NCBI GenBank assembly: GCA_012845835.1 | Contig: JABAKD010000011.1 | Location: 10,974,381-11,038,380 of the forward strand | Direction of reading: 5' to 3' | DNA length: 64,000 nt | From: Undaria pinnatifida | Taxonomy: Eukaryota > Sar > Phaeophyceae > Laminariales > Alariaceae | Part shown: positions 46,583 through 56,799 of the stretch, piece by piece | Numbering within the stretch: position 1 is the first letter of the stretch | Layout of the letters: each line of letters begins with the position of its first letter | Translations under genes and position numbers: made by a program | The notes under the pieces: model-generated | Seen by the model: only the letters and a program-made list of their open reading frames with translations | The model's database searches: none | Told to the model about the DNA's origin: nothing

Positions 46583-49500
46583 GTGCGCTATATACGTGTG
46601 TGCATGTAGTGCCGGTACGAAAGCCGCCAAGCGCATGCTGAAAGTTGTTTTTTATCCTCCGTAACTATTTTGAAGACCAAATTATTTTCTGTACAGAGTA
46701 ACCACGTATTTTGGTGCACGGTCTAGCCCGTCATCCCCCCAAAAAAGGGGAAAAAAAAACGGGAAAACGTGGGAAAACCGTACCATTTCGCTTTTGGCGA
46801 TACCGTGTCATCGTGATTTCTTTCGCAACACCACAGGGGATGTTTTTGGAGCAACGTTCTGGCCGAGATACTCCGAAATCTTCGTTCTTCAGCTTCGTGT
46901 TCACCAACGTTGACGGACGACGGACGTACACGGCCTGCCTGACCTTCTACGAGCCGATGTTGCCTTCGACAGCGAGGTACCAGTGGTTGAAATCATTATC
47001 CTTGTTGATGGAGCGCTGACTGCCGGTCATGAATCTAATCAGTAAGGAACGTGCGTGATTGTTTTCCTTCTGTGTTACTTTCGATGCCGCCAATCACGAG
47101 CCGATGTTGACGAATGTTTCGCGTGTTTCTGCCACAGACGCTTGACACGGAAGCTCTTCACATGCCCGCCAGACAGCAGGCCAAGCTCTGTCGGCGTTGG
47201 TCAAGAGCAGGCAGCGCAGGTGAGCTTGCACAAGCAACACTACTCGCTGCGGTAACTAGTATGATACCGGTAGAGTGAGCAAGTCGCGACGACACGTGTA
47301 GCCGAGGTCGTACTGACATTGACCGTGCTAGGCTATCATTTGACTATTTGTAATGCATTTCCGTGCACACTCGCGCGCAGTGTTATAGGAGGGTACGGTG
47401 ATGTGTTGGCTCCTCACCACAGCGCCAGTAATCGGCCACGGCCCCTTTGAACGGAATTTCCGGCTTAACGTTTTGGAGCTAAGAGCGCAGCGAATTCACC
47501 TGGAAAGGTGCCCGGTAGCAGAATGCGGTCTAAGGCGACTCGATGTTATCGCTTCCACGGGAGCAATCACAAGGGCAAGCCCACGTTGTTGTATTTATAG
47601 CAAATGCCGCGGTCAGCATCTGCGGATAACGTCAACCTCAATACCAGGTATGCGAATATGTGATGCTGTTGAGATGCGCATGGTGCGACATGATCCCGGT
47701 AAATAGGCCTGCATGGCCCAAGCAAGCGTTTCTGTTGTACTTGGTACTTCAATCGCGAGAAACCTCTTGTCGTCAAACTTGCCTAGATGTTGTGGCCATT
47801 CAGCGCTGCGACAGCTCCCGCGGTCAGCATTTTTGAGTTACACCATTTGCATGATGCCAAGCAGTAGCGCAATGTTGCTGCAATACTATCGTAGACTAGG
47901 TGTCCCGTTTAATCTCTTTCGGCGCGTGTGGATGATTTCTCGCAATGGTAGGCCTTGACAGCCATACTGATTGATGCCCTACACTGATACGCTTTTCTTT
48001 CTCCCGCCAGGGACACACAAGGATACCTGGCTCTGTGTCTGTGGGAGGATTGAGCACCCTCCTGCAGCAGTCCGGACCCCGATCCCGGTCAGGGACTGGA
48101 TCGTGGTCGGCGTTAGGTAGGGGAGATCGGGTTGGCTGGCCTCCCCCATTAGTACGCGGAGGGTTGGGCTCTAGTACCCCGCCCGTACCGTCTGCTTCAT
48201 GGGCGAAGCGATCAGCAAGCACGCAAGCAGCACGCTACGCTTCTACCCACGGGCAGAGCCCAGTCCAGCCGTCTGCCGGCGACGGTTTCTCGAGCACCGC
48301 TGCGACAGATCAATTACATCGGCAGGATAGTCACCCTCCGTCCCTAAGAGCCGCATACGCTCATGTAAGTGAAGGTGCGAATAGCGCATTTCCAGGCGAT
48401 GGATGGCGAATGAACGGCAACCTTGGTGGACGGGAATCACCACGGAGAGAACGAGGATCGAGCGCAGAAGGCGAGCAGCGACGAGGAGGGGGGGAGGCGG
48501 ATATTTACCAACCGGTCCGCCCGACGCCTGCGGCCGAGACGGAACACGCCGGTCGAGAAATCACGCCCGCGCATTCCGAGACGAGACCATCGGACGCGTC
48601 TGTACACGAGCTAGGGGCGGCAGGGGGCAATGTGCGGGCCGACCTGAGCGATCATGAGTATGATCTCATGTGCCGCAGAGAGGATCGACCGTGCATATTT
48701 GCACCCAAGACGATCTGTGTCATATCAAGGTTTCCCATCTATGGGGTCCTCCGACGGTTCTTGCGCCACTTGTACGCAATCAGCCTCTCATGGTCTGGGG
48801 TTCCTCTGGAGCGATACATCTCCATGTTTGTGTCATGCATTCCGATGCCTCCACCAGGTGGGTGGCGCGCTGCCCGGGGCTCCGGGTGTTGAGCTGGATA
48901 GAAGAGGCAGTGACAGTGAGTACGTCTCAGCTGCTTTGCCGTTGTCAATCTTTTTCGATATTTTCTGCAGGCGGCGGTTGGTGTTAGTCGGCCACAACAT
49001 CGCATTCGTTTGAAGCTACGGCGTTAAATCATGACAAGGGAGGCATGCCGTTCAGTGCTTTCGTCCTTCCGTGTCCTCCGCACCTGGCCAACGTGTCCTC
49101 GGGACTTCGTTGTTGTACTGCCTTCGCACGCAAACTGTTGATGTGGTGTTGTTTATATCTAGCAGGTGGTTGTCCGTACCACGTTTACCTGGAGCACTTG
49201 GAGAATCAAGATCCTAGGCGGTCTCGATTGAAGCCTCTTTCCCTGCAAATGCCACCGGATGCCTGGTTACCTCTCATGGACATCGATTTTACGGCACCGT
49301 TTCGATGCCTTTCAGTCCAGTCTGTGCTGACGGTCTTCGCTCTAATGCTCCAGGTGGGTGAAAGCTGTTGGCGAAATTCAAGCTCATAGAGTGCGCCCCC
49401 GTGCAAGCATACTGTAATCGTTTATGTAATGCTTGCCATTTTATAGATGCAGTAGATTACATGTTGCTGCCTGCATATCCCATTGTTGTGGATCCTAGCA

Positions 49501-52500
49501 ATGCGTCATGGTCGAAAGGAGGCAAGTCGTACCTTCGCTCGTGCCTACCTTACAGGCATGTACCAACATACCTTTTTTGTTTGGATCATAATTTAGCATG
49601 ATGCCCAATGAGGAAAATGCTCTCACTCTCGTGTTTGCTGACTCCCAAAAATTCCACGGCTTTTGCTCGTTACCCAATTGCAGGAGGCCAAGATTTTGTT
49701 TCTTTCTAGTAGGGCCGAGCTTCTTACTCAAGTAATGGAGGTGAGCCTCCCGTCTACGCGAGTCGTCCCGTAGTACAGCAATCAACAGCTTTCTGCTATT
49801 GCCTCACGCGCAGAATGTTTGCTTCTTTCCTGGCGTGTGCGTCATGAACACTGTGTAGGTAGCCGAAATATACTCATTCGGCAGCTACTCCTTTTTTCCC
49901 TTTGGCGGTGTTTGACTCCTGTTGTCGACCGTCCACGAAGGTAAGGGCCAATCTGACCGGCTCCGAACCGGCCAAGTGTTCTTACGTTGTTCTTCGACCC
50001 TGTGACCGCGCTTCTGTTTCTGTTTCAAGGCCCTACGGAGTCTGTTGTTTCCAATGGAATGGCAATCGGTGTATGTTCCACAGCTGCCGTATGCTATGGT
50101 TGAGTACTTAGAGTGCCCGGGCGGGTTCATGATTGGTATGCGCTTGTCAAAGGGTGAGCTCGAGCAGGGAACCGGAGGGACGGCCACGATCGTGAGAGAC
50201 CTCGGCCTCGACGGGTGAGTGCCATGCACAGGAAACACTTGCTACAAGAAGTCAATACCGGTTCGTAATCCGTGGAATACTTGAACAATGCACGATAAAT
50301 GATATTTATCCGTCCATTCTTTCTTTGTTTTACCGTTCGTGTTGCCTTTTTTTCTTTGTAACTGCTACAGTTTTTGTACATTGATACGAATAGTAGGGAT
50401 CCGCAGGTTTGATAAAGTGTTGGATTGAATGCGCATGTCACTAGGTTGTGGTATTCGAACACTTTTCGGCGTACCATGAAGTCCATATGTTTCATACGTC
50501 CGTGAGCGTGCAGCTGGGAACACTTACAGTAGAGGTGGCGTATATATACGTGACATCCTAGTGTCTGCTGCAGTTCACGATTAGTCATGTCCCTTGACGC
50601 CTTCTCGAAAATCTATGCCCTCGACCTTTTCTGCGTCAATTGTATGTGCGAAGCGTGGCCAACGCCGTCAACCTCGATGCTGGAGAAGTCTTACTTTACT
50701 CAGGGCACTTGGCTGATACCATGACGGCGAAGGCCGGGAGGAATCCCAAGGTACGTCGGAAACGGAGGACAAAGCGTTTAGTGTGATACCTGGGATCACT
50801 GTAGGCGCTTGTCGTAGGTGCGACGTACACTATATCGCCATCCATTTTGTGTTGTGTCATCGCTTGTCGTCGAAGATTCATGTGCCGCCAGCCGATCATT
50901 TTGTTGAACTACATCAATCTAGAGTACCATTCTCGGTTACGGGGCTCCACTGCTGCTGCATAGGGGTCGTTCTGCCCGTTATGGCATATGACTGTCGAAT
51001 GGTTCCAGATCAGAGGCTTCCGAAGGATAGTTCGTTGGACACGCGGTACGTTCTGTTCTTGTGGTGATGCATTGGCCATGTCCTATGCGTTCCTTACGTT
51101 TTCGGAAGTACCTGCAGTGGCCAGTGGCTACTCGTATCGTTTGTTATGGCGGCTCTTGCCAGGTGGTCAAGTAGCAAAGGTTCAGCCTGCGCGAAGTGTT
51201 CTTGGTTCTGCTACGTGCCGCTAGCATGTGATGCGATACATCGGTGCGTCCTTGGTGTTGCGCAAGTTTTCTCCGTCCGTCAGTGTAGTCAAGCCCCATT
51301 CTGGCACTCGGATTGGTGCATTTTTTTTACTCGGGAAAATGCGGCTACTGACTTAGAATTAACGTGTGCGCGTGCACCTTCAGGCCGCGAACAAGCGATA
51401 TGACGGCCTAAGCCATCGACGATCTTACAGTAGAGATTCATCGCCACCCAAACGGAGATGCTCCAAATCCTTGCGGCAAGCATTGGGCATCTGCCCTGTC
51501 AAGCGGCGCCAAGGGCAAAATGATGGAGCTAATCAACAGACAAGTAGTATCTTCGTCCCAAAGGATGAGGAAACGGCAACACCGTGGCTTCCTGGGAGGC
51601 TTCATGACGATCTGGCAGCGCGTCTCGGTCGAGAGCTTTTCGGCAAGGCTGGCGTGCGCACTGGAGCAGAAGAAGATCTAGACCAGTACGAAAGCGCCTT
51701 TGAATTCGCCCCTGCGCCGGACAGGTACGTTCGACCGGCATGCGTTTGTTTCGCCCGTGAATAGCTGCCTACGGAGTATCCAAAGCGACCCGTCTCTTTA
51801 AGAGATTCTTCACGCGTGTTGTGTTGCATCTGAAAGTATAGGGCTCATCGTATGTACGTATCTGTCTTTTTCTCTTCGGTTTGTTGCCTCCCTGGTACAG
51901 AACTGACTCTTTTCCAGGAGATGGCTACGGCTTCAAACACCGTGTGCACTTCAGCAGCGAGCACACACAATCGACGGACGGACGCGGTTCTACCGGGATC
52001 CCAGCATCAACGAGGTAGGAGGGAGGCTCGTGCTCGCTTCAAACATTTGCTCGTTTTTACGTGCCGCCTTTGCTTCAAACCGCTTTCGCGGTGGTGCCGG
52101 TGTTGATACCGCTATCCAAGCTGGAATTCAAAAGTTTGAAGCGCTTGTCCAACGGACTCACGGCCAATAGTTAGGCCTGAGAATGAACCCCGAAATGTCC
52201 CAAAAAAATGGCAGATCTATTCGATGAAAACCGCAAAAAAATCCGAAAATATGTTGGAAGAAAAAAATGTGTCGTAGTCCTACTTTCTTGGATTTAGTAT
52301 GCATGAACGGTTGACAGAAGATCAAAGAATACTCGACGCAGGCAACAAGTTGGACCCTGAAATTCCACAGACACCTGTAATCAGTGTCTACAGAGGGCAA
52401 GCTACATCATTTAGAATTTTCCGTTATGTTTTCAAGTCTAATCGGCCGAAAATATGCGGGGAGACTATTGTTTGGCGCTTATATTCGTCTTTTGCTCAAT

Positions 52501-55500
52501 AGGGGAGAAGTACTTGTATTGAATATGGAAGATTTGCGTGCCTTCCCCTTGGATGGGACTTGGCGTAGACAGCAAAGCAATCAGCGCTCGAATCCAGTAA
52601 ATATCCGACGAAAAATTGTTGATCAAACTTGGCCCTTTTGCTGCCTCCTGATCAAAAGTTCCAAAAAAATCATTTCAAGAACATATACCGAAAAACAAAC
52701 AAACCCGGGGAAAAACGAAAAAAGTCGAGGCAAACAATAATAATACATGTCTTCGTTCATGTAGGGCAAACGGCGCCAGACACGGGCGGGCGTATCCGCA
52801 CGCCGAGCGACTGCCATCACAGCAGGAGCCATCCAGAGAGGAGGGAGGGAATCTGTGATTGGGCCTTGATGCAGCGGGAAACAACCTGCCCCGAGCTTCC
52901 AGATGCGGATGCATCTGTTATCGTACACTATCGTACACACGAAATCTTGGAGCAAAACAATTAACCATTTGGTCCGAATGTAAGGGCCGTTTATATAATT
53001 ATATGAATGTAGTACGGTTTTTACATTTCCGGAGAAACAACGCAGCTTGCAAATATGAGTAATGACCCGAAATTCGTCGAACTCACGGCTGACGTCCTGA
53101 AAATATTTTTTACAAAATAGGTACTTGGTACGGTTGACAATGACTCGTATCATACGAGTAAGAGTGCGCGAGTATAGACAAATACAAGCTTGGAGCCTGA
53201 CCCCAGGCGCGTGCTGAGAAGCCTCGGTCAAGACTCCAGCCCAGCGGCACGTACAGCAACAACGCACACGTGGGCTAGAGGTGGGGCGCGCCGCCACGGA
53301 GGTATACAGGCGGCGCCGTATACCATGCGCGGTGCAGCACGGCCCAGGGGCTTGTGGAGCAACAGCAGCAGCAGCCAAGAAGATCAGCCCCTACTGCTTG
53401 GTCCCTTCGTATCACATTTGGGGCAGCACCGACGTGCTGCCGGCCGCTGAGCCCAAGGGGCCGCTCACGCTCGTGCAGTCATGTGTACGCTGCTGCTCTG
53501 CGCTCGGCCTGGGGCTGCACAGCAGTACGCTTCGTACGAGAAGCGAAGGCACCCTGGTGGGCTGACGTTTTTTAGCGAAAGGGTGATGGCGGCCTGTGGC
53601 AGCAGTGCTTTTTTGTGAATGCTACGCTGCGAACAGCTTTTTGCCGTGACGTGCTTTTGTTTTCCCTATCGCTGATTGGTTGATTTCCTAAAGAGTTTTT
53701 TTCGTAGAGAACGACCATGGGACATTTTTTTTTCCAAATTTCACGTCTAAAAAAATTCCGTTCCCAGGCCTAACAGTAGTTCGTGCTCTTACTTGGAGAG
53801 GCGGCCATCATTCAACGTAATATGAAATGCCCTTACCCACAAGATTGCCCTGGCGTTTGACACCCCCCGCTGATTCCAGTCATCACGGTGACAGAAGTGC
53901 CGATGACTCTTCGACGGCGCTTGATACAACTTTGATTGTTCGGGACTCCTTCCTGTGCTGCATGTCGGAATTGCTTGGAGGCATTTGCGGCTATCTGCGC
54001 AAATCCGAGGCCAGGCGTTCGAGACATAGCCTGAGGTGAGACCACTGCGGCGTGCCTGCACATATAGACCGCTGCATCGCCAAGGATCGTCGATGATTCG
54101 TGAATACGGTGCCACACAACAGTAGACCTCGCCGTGTGTTTCATATACCAAAATACACCGGATTAACTGCCAAAAATCGTACCAGATACGATTTTTGAGA
54201 GGATCCGCACATGTTATTCAAGAAATCCAAATTGCGCGGCGACGCCGTGCTCGGCCGTCGCCTTAGCCTGGGTTAGGGTTGGAATTAGGGTTGACGTTGG
54301 GTCGGGTCGACGCCTTCTCTTGGTTTGTAGAATAATTCGTCCGAGAGCACGAAAAAAACTCAGAAATCGGTGTGTTTGGTAATGTATCTGGAATTGGTCG
54401 TTTGCCACGAACCTCTCTCAAAGTCACAAGAGGAACTTCCAGTAACGTAACGCAGGTAGATGGATTGAAAGACGTTAAATTAATAAATATCGCTTGTACG
54501 TTCGTTTTCAGGAGGCCGACTCAGTTACATCATACTGGTACCTTGTGTCATGCCCGATGCCCGTGGGTGTTAACGGCACCTAGAACGTCTGCAACGCCGT
54601 GTTCTTCCTATCAGGACCAAACCACCAGATGAGCTATTCAATATGACGAAGTTCCTTCAGAGAACGGATCAGGGCGCCCGGCCCTTTTTGCAACGCCTGA
54701 CATCCACTCAGATGTTCTGGGGCATGGTTCAGCAGTGGCTAGGAAGCTCCCCAGCTGACAGCCATCTTCTTTTTTTCGAGGAATGTGCGGTCACTATGAA
54801 GAACCGGCAGGCTGGGGCGGTGGTGCCGTTCAGAGACAAAGACATACCTGGCCCATGTGAAGGAGACGGGTGGTGAGTTCGTCTTTCCGCCTTTACAGGA
54901 CATTTACGCCTTTGCAGAATATTCGTTGGCGCAGTCGGTACAATCGGCCTCCAGACAATTGCCTACGAAACAACAGTCTGGTGCGTAGTTTGCTGCGCAC
55001 GTCCGTTGCAAGTCTTGTAATCCATAGCTGTTGGATGCATGCGTTATGATACCATTACAAAAAGTGTATGGTATCCAACATGGTATGGTAATACTTTTTT
55101 GTAGTCGTAGGGTGTATAGTACCGCTCTCTGGTCGGTTTGTGGCACTAATTGAATACGTTTGCGGTTGGAATCTATGAGCTCCAGACGTAATGATGCTGG
55201 AATACGTTCCATTTTATGAGGTCATGCAGACATTGCGTGCATTGATCAAAAACCCAACTTTCGTGGCATACCGCCAGAATGCGCTCGATTGGAGCTCTTT
55301 ATCTTGCAGTTATCTCGTGCGGTGTGCAGTGTGATGAAAGCAGAAATGTCAAAACGGACCAAGCAATATCATATTATTTTGGCGCACCAGTAGGCAGTAC
55401 ACGTACCACACCACCACCCCCCCCCGCGCATTGCAAGCCGACTTTTCGTTTCATTTCGCGGCACTAGGCGTATGGAAACTGCCTGCAAAAAAATTGTCGC

Positions 55501-55772
55501 AGATACCTGGTATGCCTTGGTGTAGGCACAATCCGATTTAACCCGTGTATATGTGGCTTGGCCTTCCGATCCTGCCGTGTCCGATGGTGTTGAGCAGGAC
55601 CCACGACAACTTCATTCCCTTGGTCGAGGAAGTACGTCTCAAGCGCCCTGATCTGTACAGATTTAACTCCCACGACCTCTGCGGATCATCGCAGTTTGAG
55701 GGATCAATATCGGCGTCACTGCCAACACCGCTCACAGGAAGCCGCGGAAACACTTGGGACTTGAACGCTCGG
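40980..55772 (+). CDS. MABP-DENN domain protein, DENND4-like Rab GEF (17 exons placed; N- and C-termini open)
   Basis: Exons, with splice phases checked by hand: 40980-41078, 41355-41507, 42174-42291, 46049-46186, 46409-46582, 46837-46976, 47138-47219, 48011-48857, 49166-49353, 49684-49740, 50030-50214, 50654-50750, 51384-51724, 51918-52014, about 53880-54035, 54615-54872, 55598-55772. All junctions keep frame except 14 to 15, where a small exon is probably missing. Domain order is MABP, uDENN, a Ser-rich insert, cDENN, dDENN. In animals this order is that of the DENND4 family, which activates Rab GTPases by nucleotide exchange on membranes; that function is inferred from family. The first coding exon is not settled: an ATG at 40429 opens a short frame that could supply it. 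Three introns exceed 700 bp because of inserted repeats. Confidence 0.85.
43860..44305. repeat. Possible decayed inverted-repeat element
   Basis: ATTGTGGGCCCTCAGAACTGAG..TTTTTGGCTC at 43876 faces an inverted partner at about 44258-44300 (TTCAGTTCTGAGAGCCAAAA..CCCACAAT). The interior is AT-rich and stop-rich. The match is short and interrupted. Confidence 0.4.
44844..45699. mobile_element. Inverted-repeat element in intron 3, CAGGGTATWCCACA termini
   Basis: The left end at 44844 reads CAGGGTATTACCACACCCCC and the right end, ending at 45699, is its near reverse complement (..GATGTGGTATACCCTG). Inside each end are several GTGATAA, GGTGGTATACC and GGGGTGTG motifs in both orientations. Three TACCTGGTA palindromes lie at 45064, 45079 and 45119. 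The centre (45142-45498, minus) holds a 118-codon Ala/Thr/Ser-rich open frame flanked by GGTACCGGTACC palindromes. No 8-bp target duplication is convincing. Confidence 0.65.
46187..46408 (+). other. GC-AG intron
   Basis: The exon before it ends in ..ATC CGA AAG and is followed by GCAAGT, a consensus GC donor. The acceptor is CTCTCGGCAG. Joining here puts PPPGYRVIRK next to NLNKGKFGD, as the third MABP repeat requires. No GT donor nearby gives the same frame. Confidence 0.75.
46409..47219 (+). CDS. Exons 5-7: uDENN part
   Basis: Exon 5 continues from MABP into MILDRYPEQDSAMFPFPGEQ and MFVYPK. Exon 6 (46837-46976) adds FFSFVFTNVDGRRTYTACLT and FYEPM. These are the conserved uDENN elements: an x-R-Y-P-x-x-D loop, then a strand pair ending in F-V-x-T-x-x-x-G-x-R-x-Y-x-x-C-L. 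Exon 7 (47138-47219) supplies a Pro/Ser/Gln linker. Phases are 0, 2 and 0, and donors are GTGCGC, GTACCA and GTGAGC. Confidence 0.85.
48011..48857 (+). CDS. Exon 8: low-complexity insert and start of cDENN
   Basis: This long exon (847 bp) begins after a pyrimidine-rich acceptor ending CCCGCCAG. Its first 230 codons are Ser/Gly/Arg/Pro-rich and probably disordered, placed between uDENN and cDENN. The last 60 codons are conserved: CIFAPKTICVISRFPIYGVL, RRFLRHLYAISLSW and SGVPLERYI, followed by PMPPPG. This is the cDENN opening (aromatic-x-P-K-x-[IL]-x-x-[IL]-S then P-x-E-x-[IY]-I). A long insert at this site is common in DENN proteins and is a plausible place for regulation. Confidence 0.88.
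49166..50750 (+). CDS. Exons 9-12: cDENN core
   Basis: Exon 9 (49166-49353) has WLPLMDIDFTAPFRCLS and SVLTVFALMLQ. Exon 10 (49684-49740), only 19 codons, is EAKILFLSSRAELLTQVME. Exon 11 (50030-50214) has ALRSLLFPMEWQSVYVPQLP and MVEYLECPGGFMIGM. Exon 12 (50654-50750) reads VANAVNLDAGEVLLYSGHLA. The E-x-K-I-L-x-x-S-S, L-x-P-x-x-W-x-x-x-Y-V-P-x-L-P and P-x-x-F-[IM]-I-G motifs define the central DENN domain, which contacts the Rab substrate in solved family members. All four junctions are in frame. The acceptor of exon 12 (GTGCGAAG) has a weak pyrimidine tract. Confidence 0.88.
51384..52014 (+). CDS. Exons 13-14: charged linker between cDENN and dDENN
   Basis: Exon 13 (51384-51724, acceptor CACCTTCAG) is basic and Ser-rich at first (YSRDSSPPKRRCSKSLRQ), then has a helical LHDDLAARLGRELFGKAGVR and an acidic EEDLDQYESAFEF. 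Exon 14 (51918-52014) reads RWLRLQTPCALQQRAHT then IDGRTRFYRDPSINE and joins in phase 2. No known domain is recognised. The position between cDENN and dDENN and the conserved phases support them as coding. Confidence 0.65.
52171..53773. mobile_element. Inverted-repeat element in the intron before exon 15, TTAGGCCTG termini
   Basis: TTAGGCCTGAGAATGA at 52171 and the reverse complement of TTCCCAGGCCTAA (ending 53773) are alike, followed on each side by a TGTCCCA and poly-A/T segment. The interior carries one copy of the dispersed CAGCTTGCAA motif (53043-53090). A 251-codon open frame on the minus strand (52623-53378) has no recognisable domain. Confidence 0.5.
53880..54872 (+). CDS. Exons 15-16: dDENN
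   Basis: Exon 15 (about 53880-54035) reads TLIVRDSFLCCMSELLGGIC then GYLRKSEARRSR. Exon 16 (54615-54872) reads PPDELFNMTKFLQRTDQ, RPFLQRLTSTQMFWGMVQQW and LLFFEECAV. The [IV]-R-x-x-F-L-x-x-[MF]-[SA]-x-L-L-x-x-[IY] helix, the F-x-x-x-x-F-L element, the T-Q-M-F motif and the F-F-[ED]-E end are the dDENN signature. Junction 15/16 is clean (phase 2, acceptor CTTCCTATCAG). The start of exon 15 is less sure because its phase does not fit exon 14. Confidence 0.83.
55598..55772 (+). CDS. Exon 17: C-terminal region after dDENN
   Basis: It joins exon 16 in phase 2 (TG + G) at acceptor TTGAGCAG and reads HDNFIPLVEEVRLKRPDLYR, then NSHDLCGSSQFEGSISAS and TWDLNAR, ending at donor GTAAGA in phase 0. No domain is recognised. 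It is supported by phase and by protein-like composition. Confidence 0.6.
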
Positions 55773-56599
55773 GTAAGAGGCACCATAGCTATGTAAGCAG
55801 TATATCTTTTATGTAATATGTTGTACCTAGTACAATATATCGCCGACCCGCCGAACGCGGAGGGATACGACATATCGCATTGCGTTTGGAGCCTTGGATA
55901 GGCTGGTGCGGCGTTGCTGATCGTACTGCTGCCAACTCGGCGCCGCAGCTATAATACAGTGTAAATCGTCAAGCATTGCATGGTGCTCCACTGCCAACCG
56001 AGCTTGTTGCGCTGCGTTCTACACTGCGTAAGAATGGGCACGCTGCGTTCATACCAGGTACTTGATACACAGTACATAGTACATGACGAAGCAACCCGCC
56101 GTCCACTGGTTTTCACGATGACGTTGGCGATGGCTCGTCCTGGGTAAAAAATATTTCTATGCTTTTGCTGCACCTTTGCGATGTACATTTACTCGTTGTA
56201 GTCGAGCGACGGCTGTACATGGGGCGGGAGAACGTACGGCGCCTCCCACAGGAGCCTGCCTTATTGTGTTGTGGGGCAGAAGAGGAAGCGAATACTTTAA
56301 TCAATGCCTGGTACCTGGTACGTGGTACCTGGTACACGCTGTGCGTTGGCTTCCGCTGCGTTTTTTTTGCACACTATGCTGGACGGCGTGTTTTCGCCCA
56401 GGCTTGCATCAAGTATGGGTCTAAATTGTACCGACCGGGCGCCATATCGGATTTTCGCGCGATTTTCGTTGATAACGGTTGTCGAACAAGAGCCTTGCCC
56501 ATATTTGGAACGCCGCAAAGTGCTACCTACGCTTCTGTTTTGACGCCTGACATCGACTGCAAACCCATTTTTCTTATGGCAACCTGTCCAGCCTGTTGC

Positions 56600-56744
56600 A
56601 AGATCCACCAGTGGTGATGCCACGCCTGATCAAAGTGCGAGTGGCGAAGGAGGATTGTGCCGAATCTGCACCGGGCCGCCAGTTATCATCCCAGGACCTA
56701 CCGTCCAAGGGCTTCCGGACCAAGAACGAAAGGCTTCGTTCAGG
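56600..56744 (+). CDS. Possible further exon downstream of the DENN gene
   Basis: An acceptor CCTGTCCAG (56591-56599) is followed by a frame reading LLQDPPVVMPRLIKVRVAKE and then Ser/Arg-rich sequence up to a GTGAAA donor at 56745. Composition is protein-like and it lies on the same strand, but its phase does not fit exon 17, so another exon or another acceptor would be needed. No domain is recognised. Confidence 0.35.
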
Positions 56745-56799
56745 TGAAAACATTCGGGCGTTTAGGCTGGTGGCATTACCGTACTGTTGCAGTTAAAGT

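Noticed and set aside
52623..53378. 251-codon minus-strand frame as a gene
   Set aside because: It is inside an inverted-repeat element, cysteine/leucine-rich without domain motifs, and includes the dispersed CAGCTTGCAA repeat.
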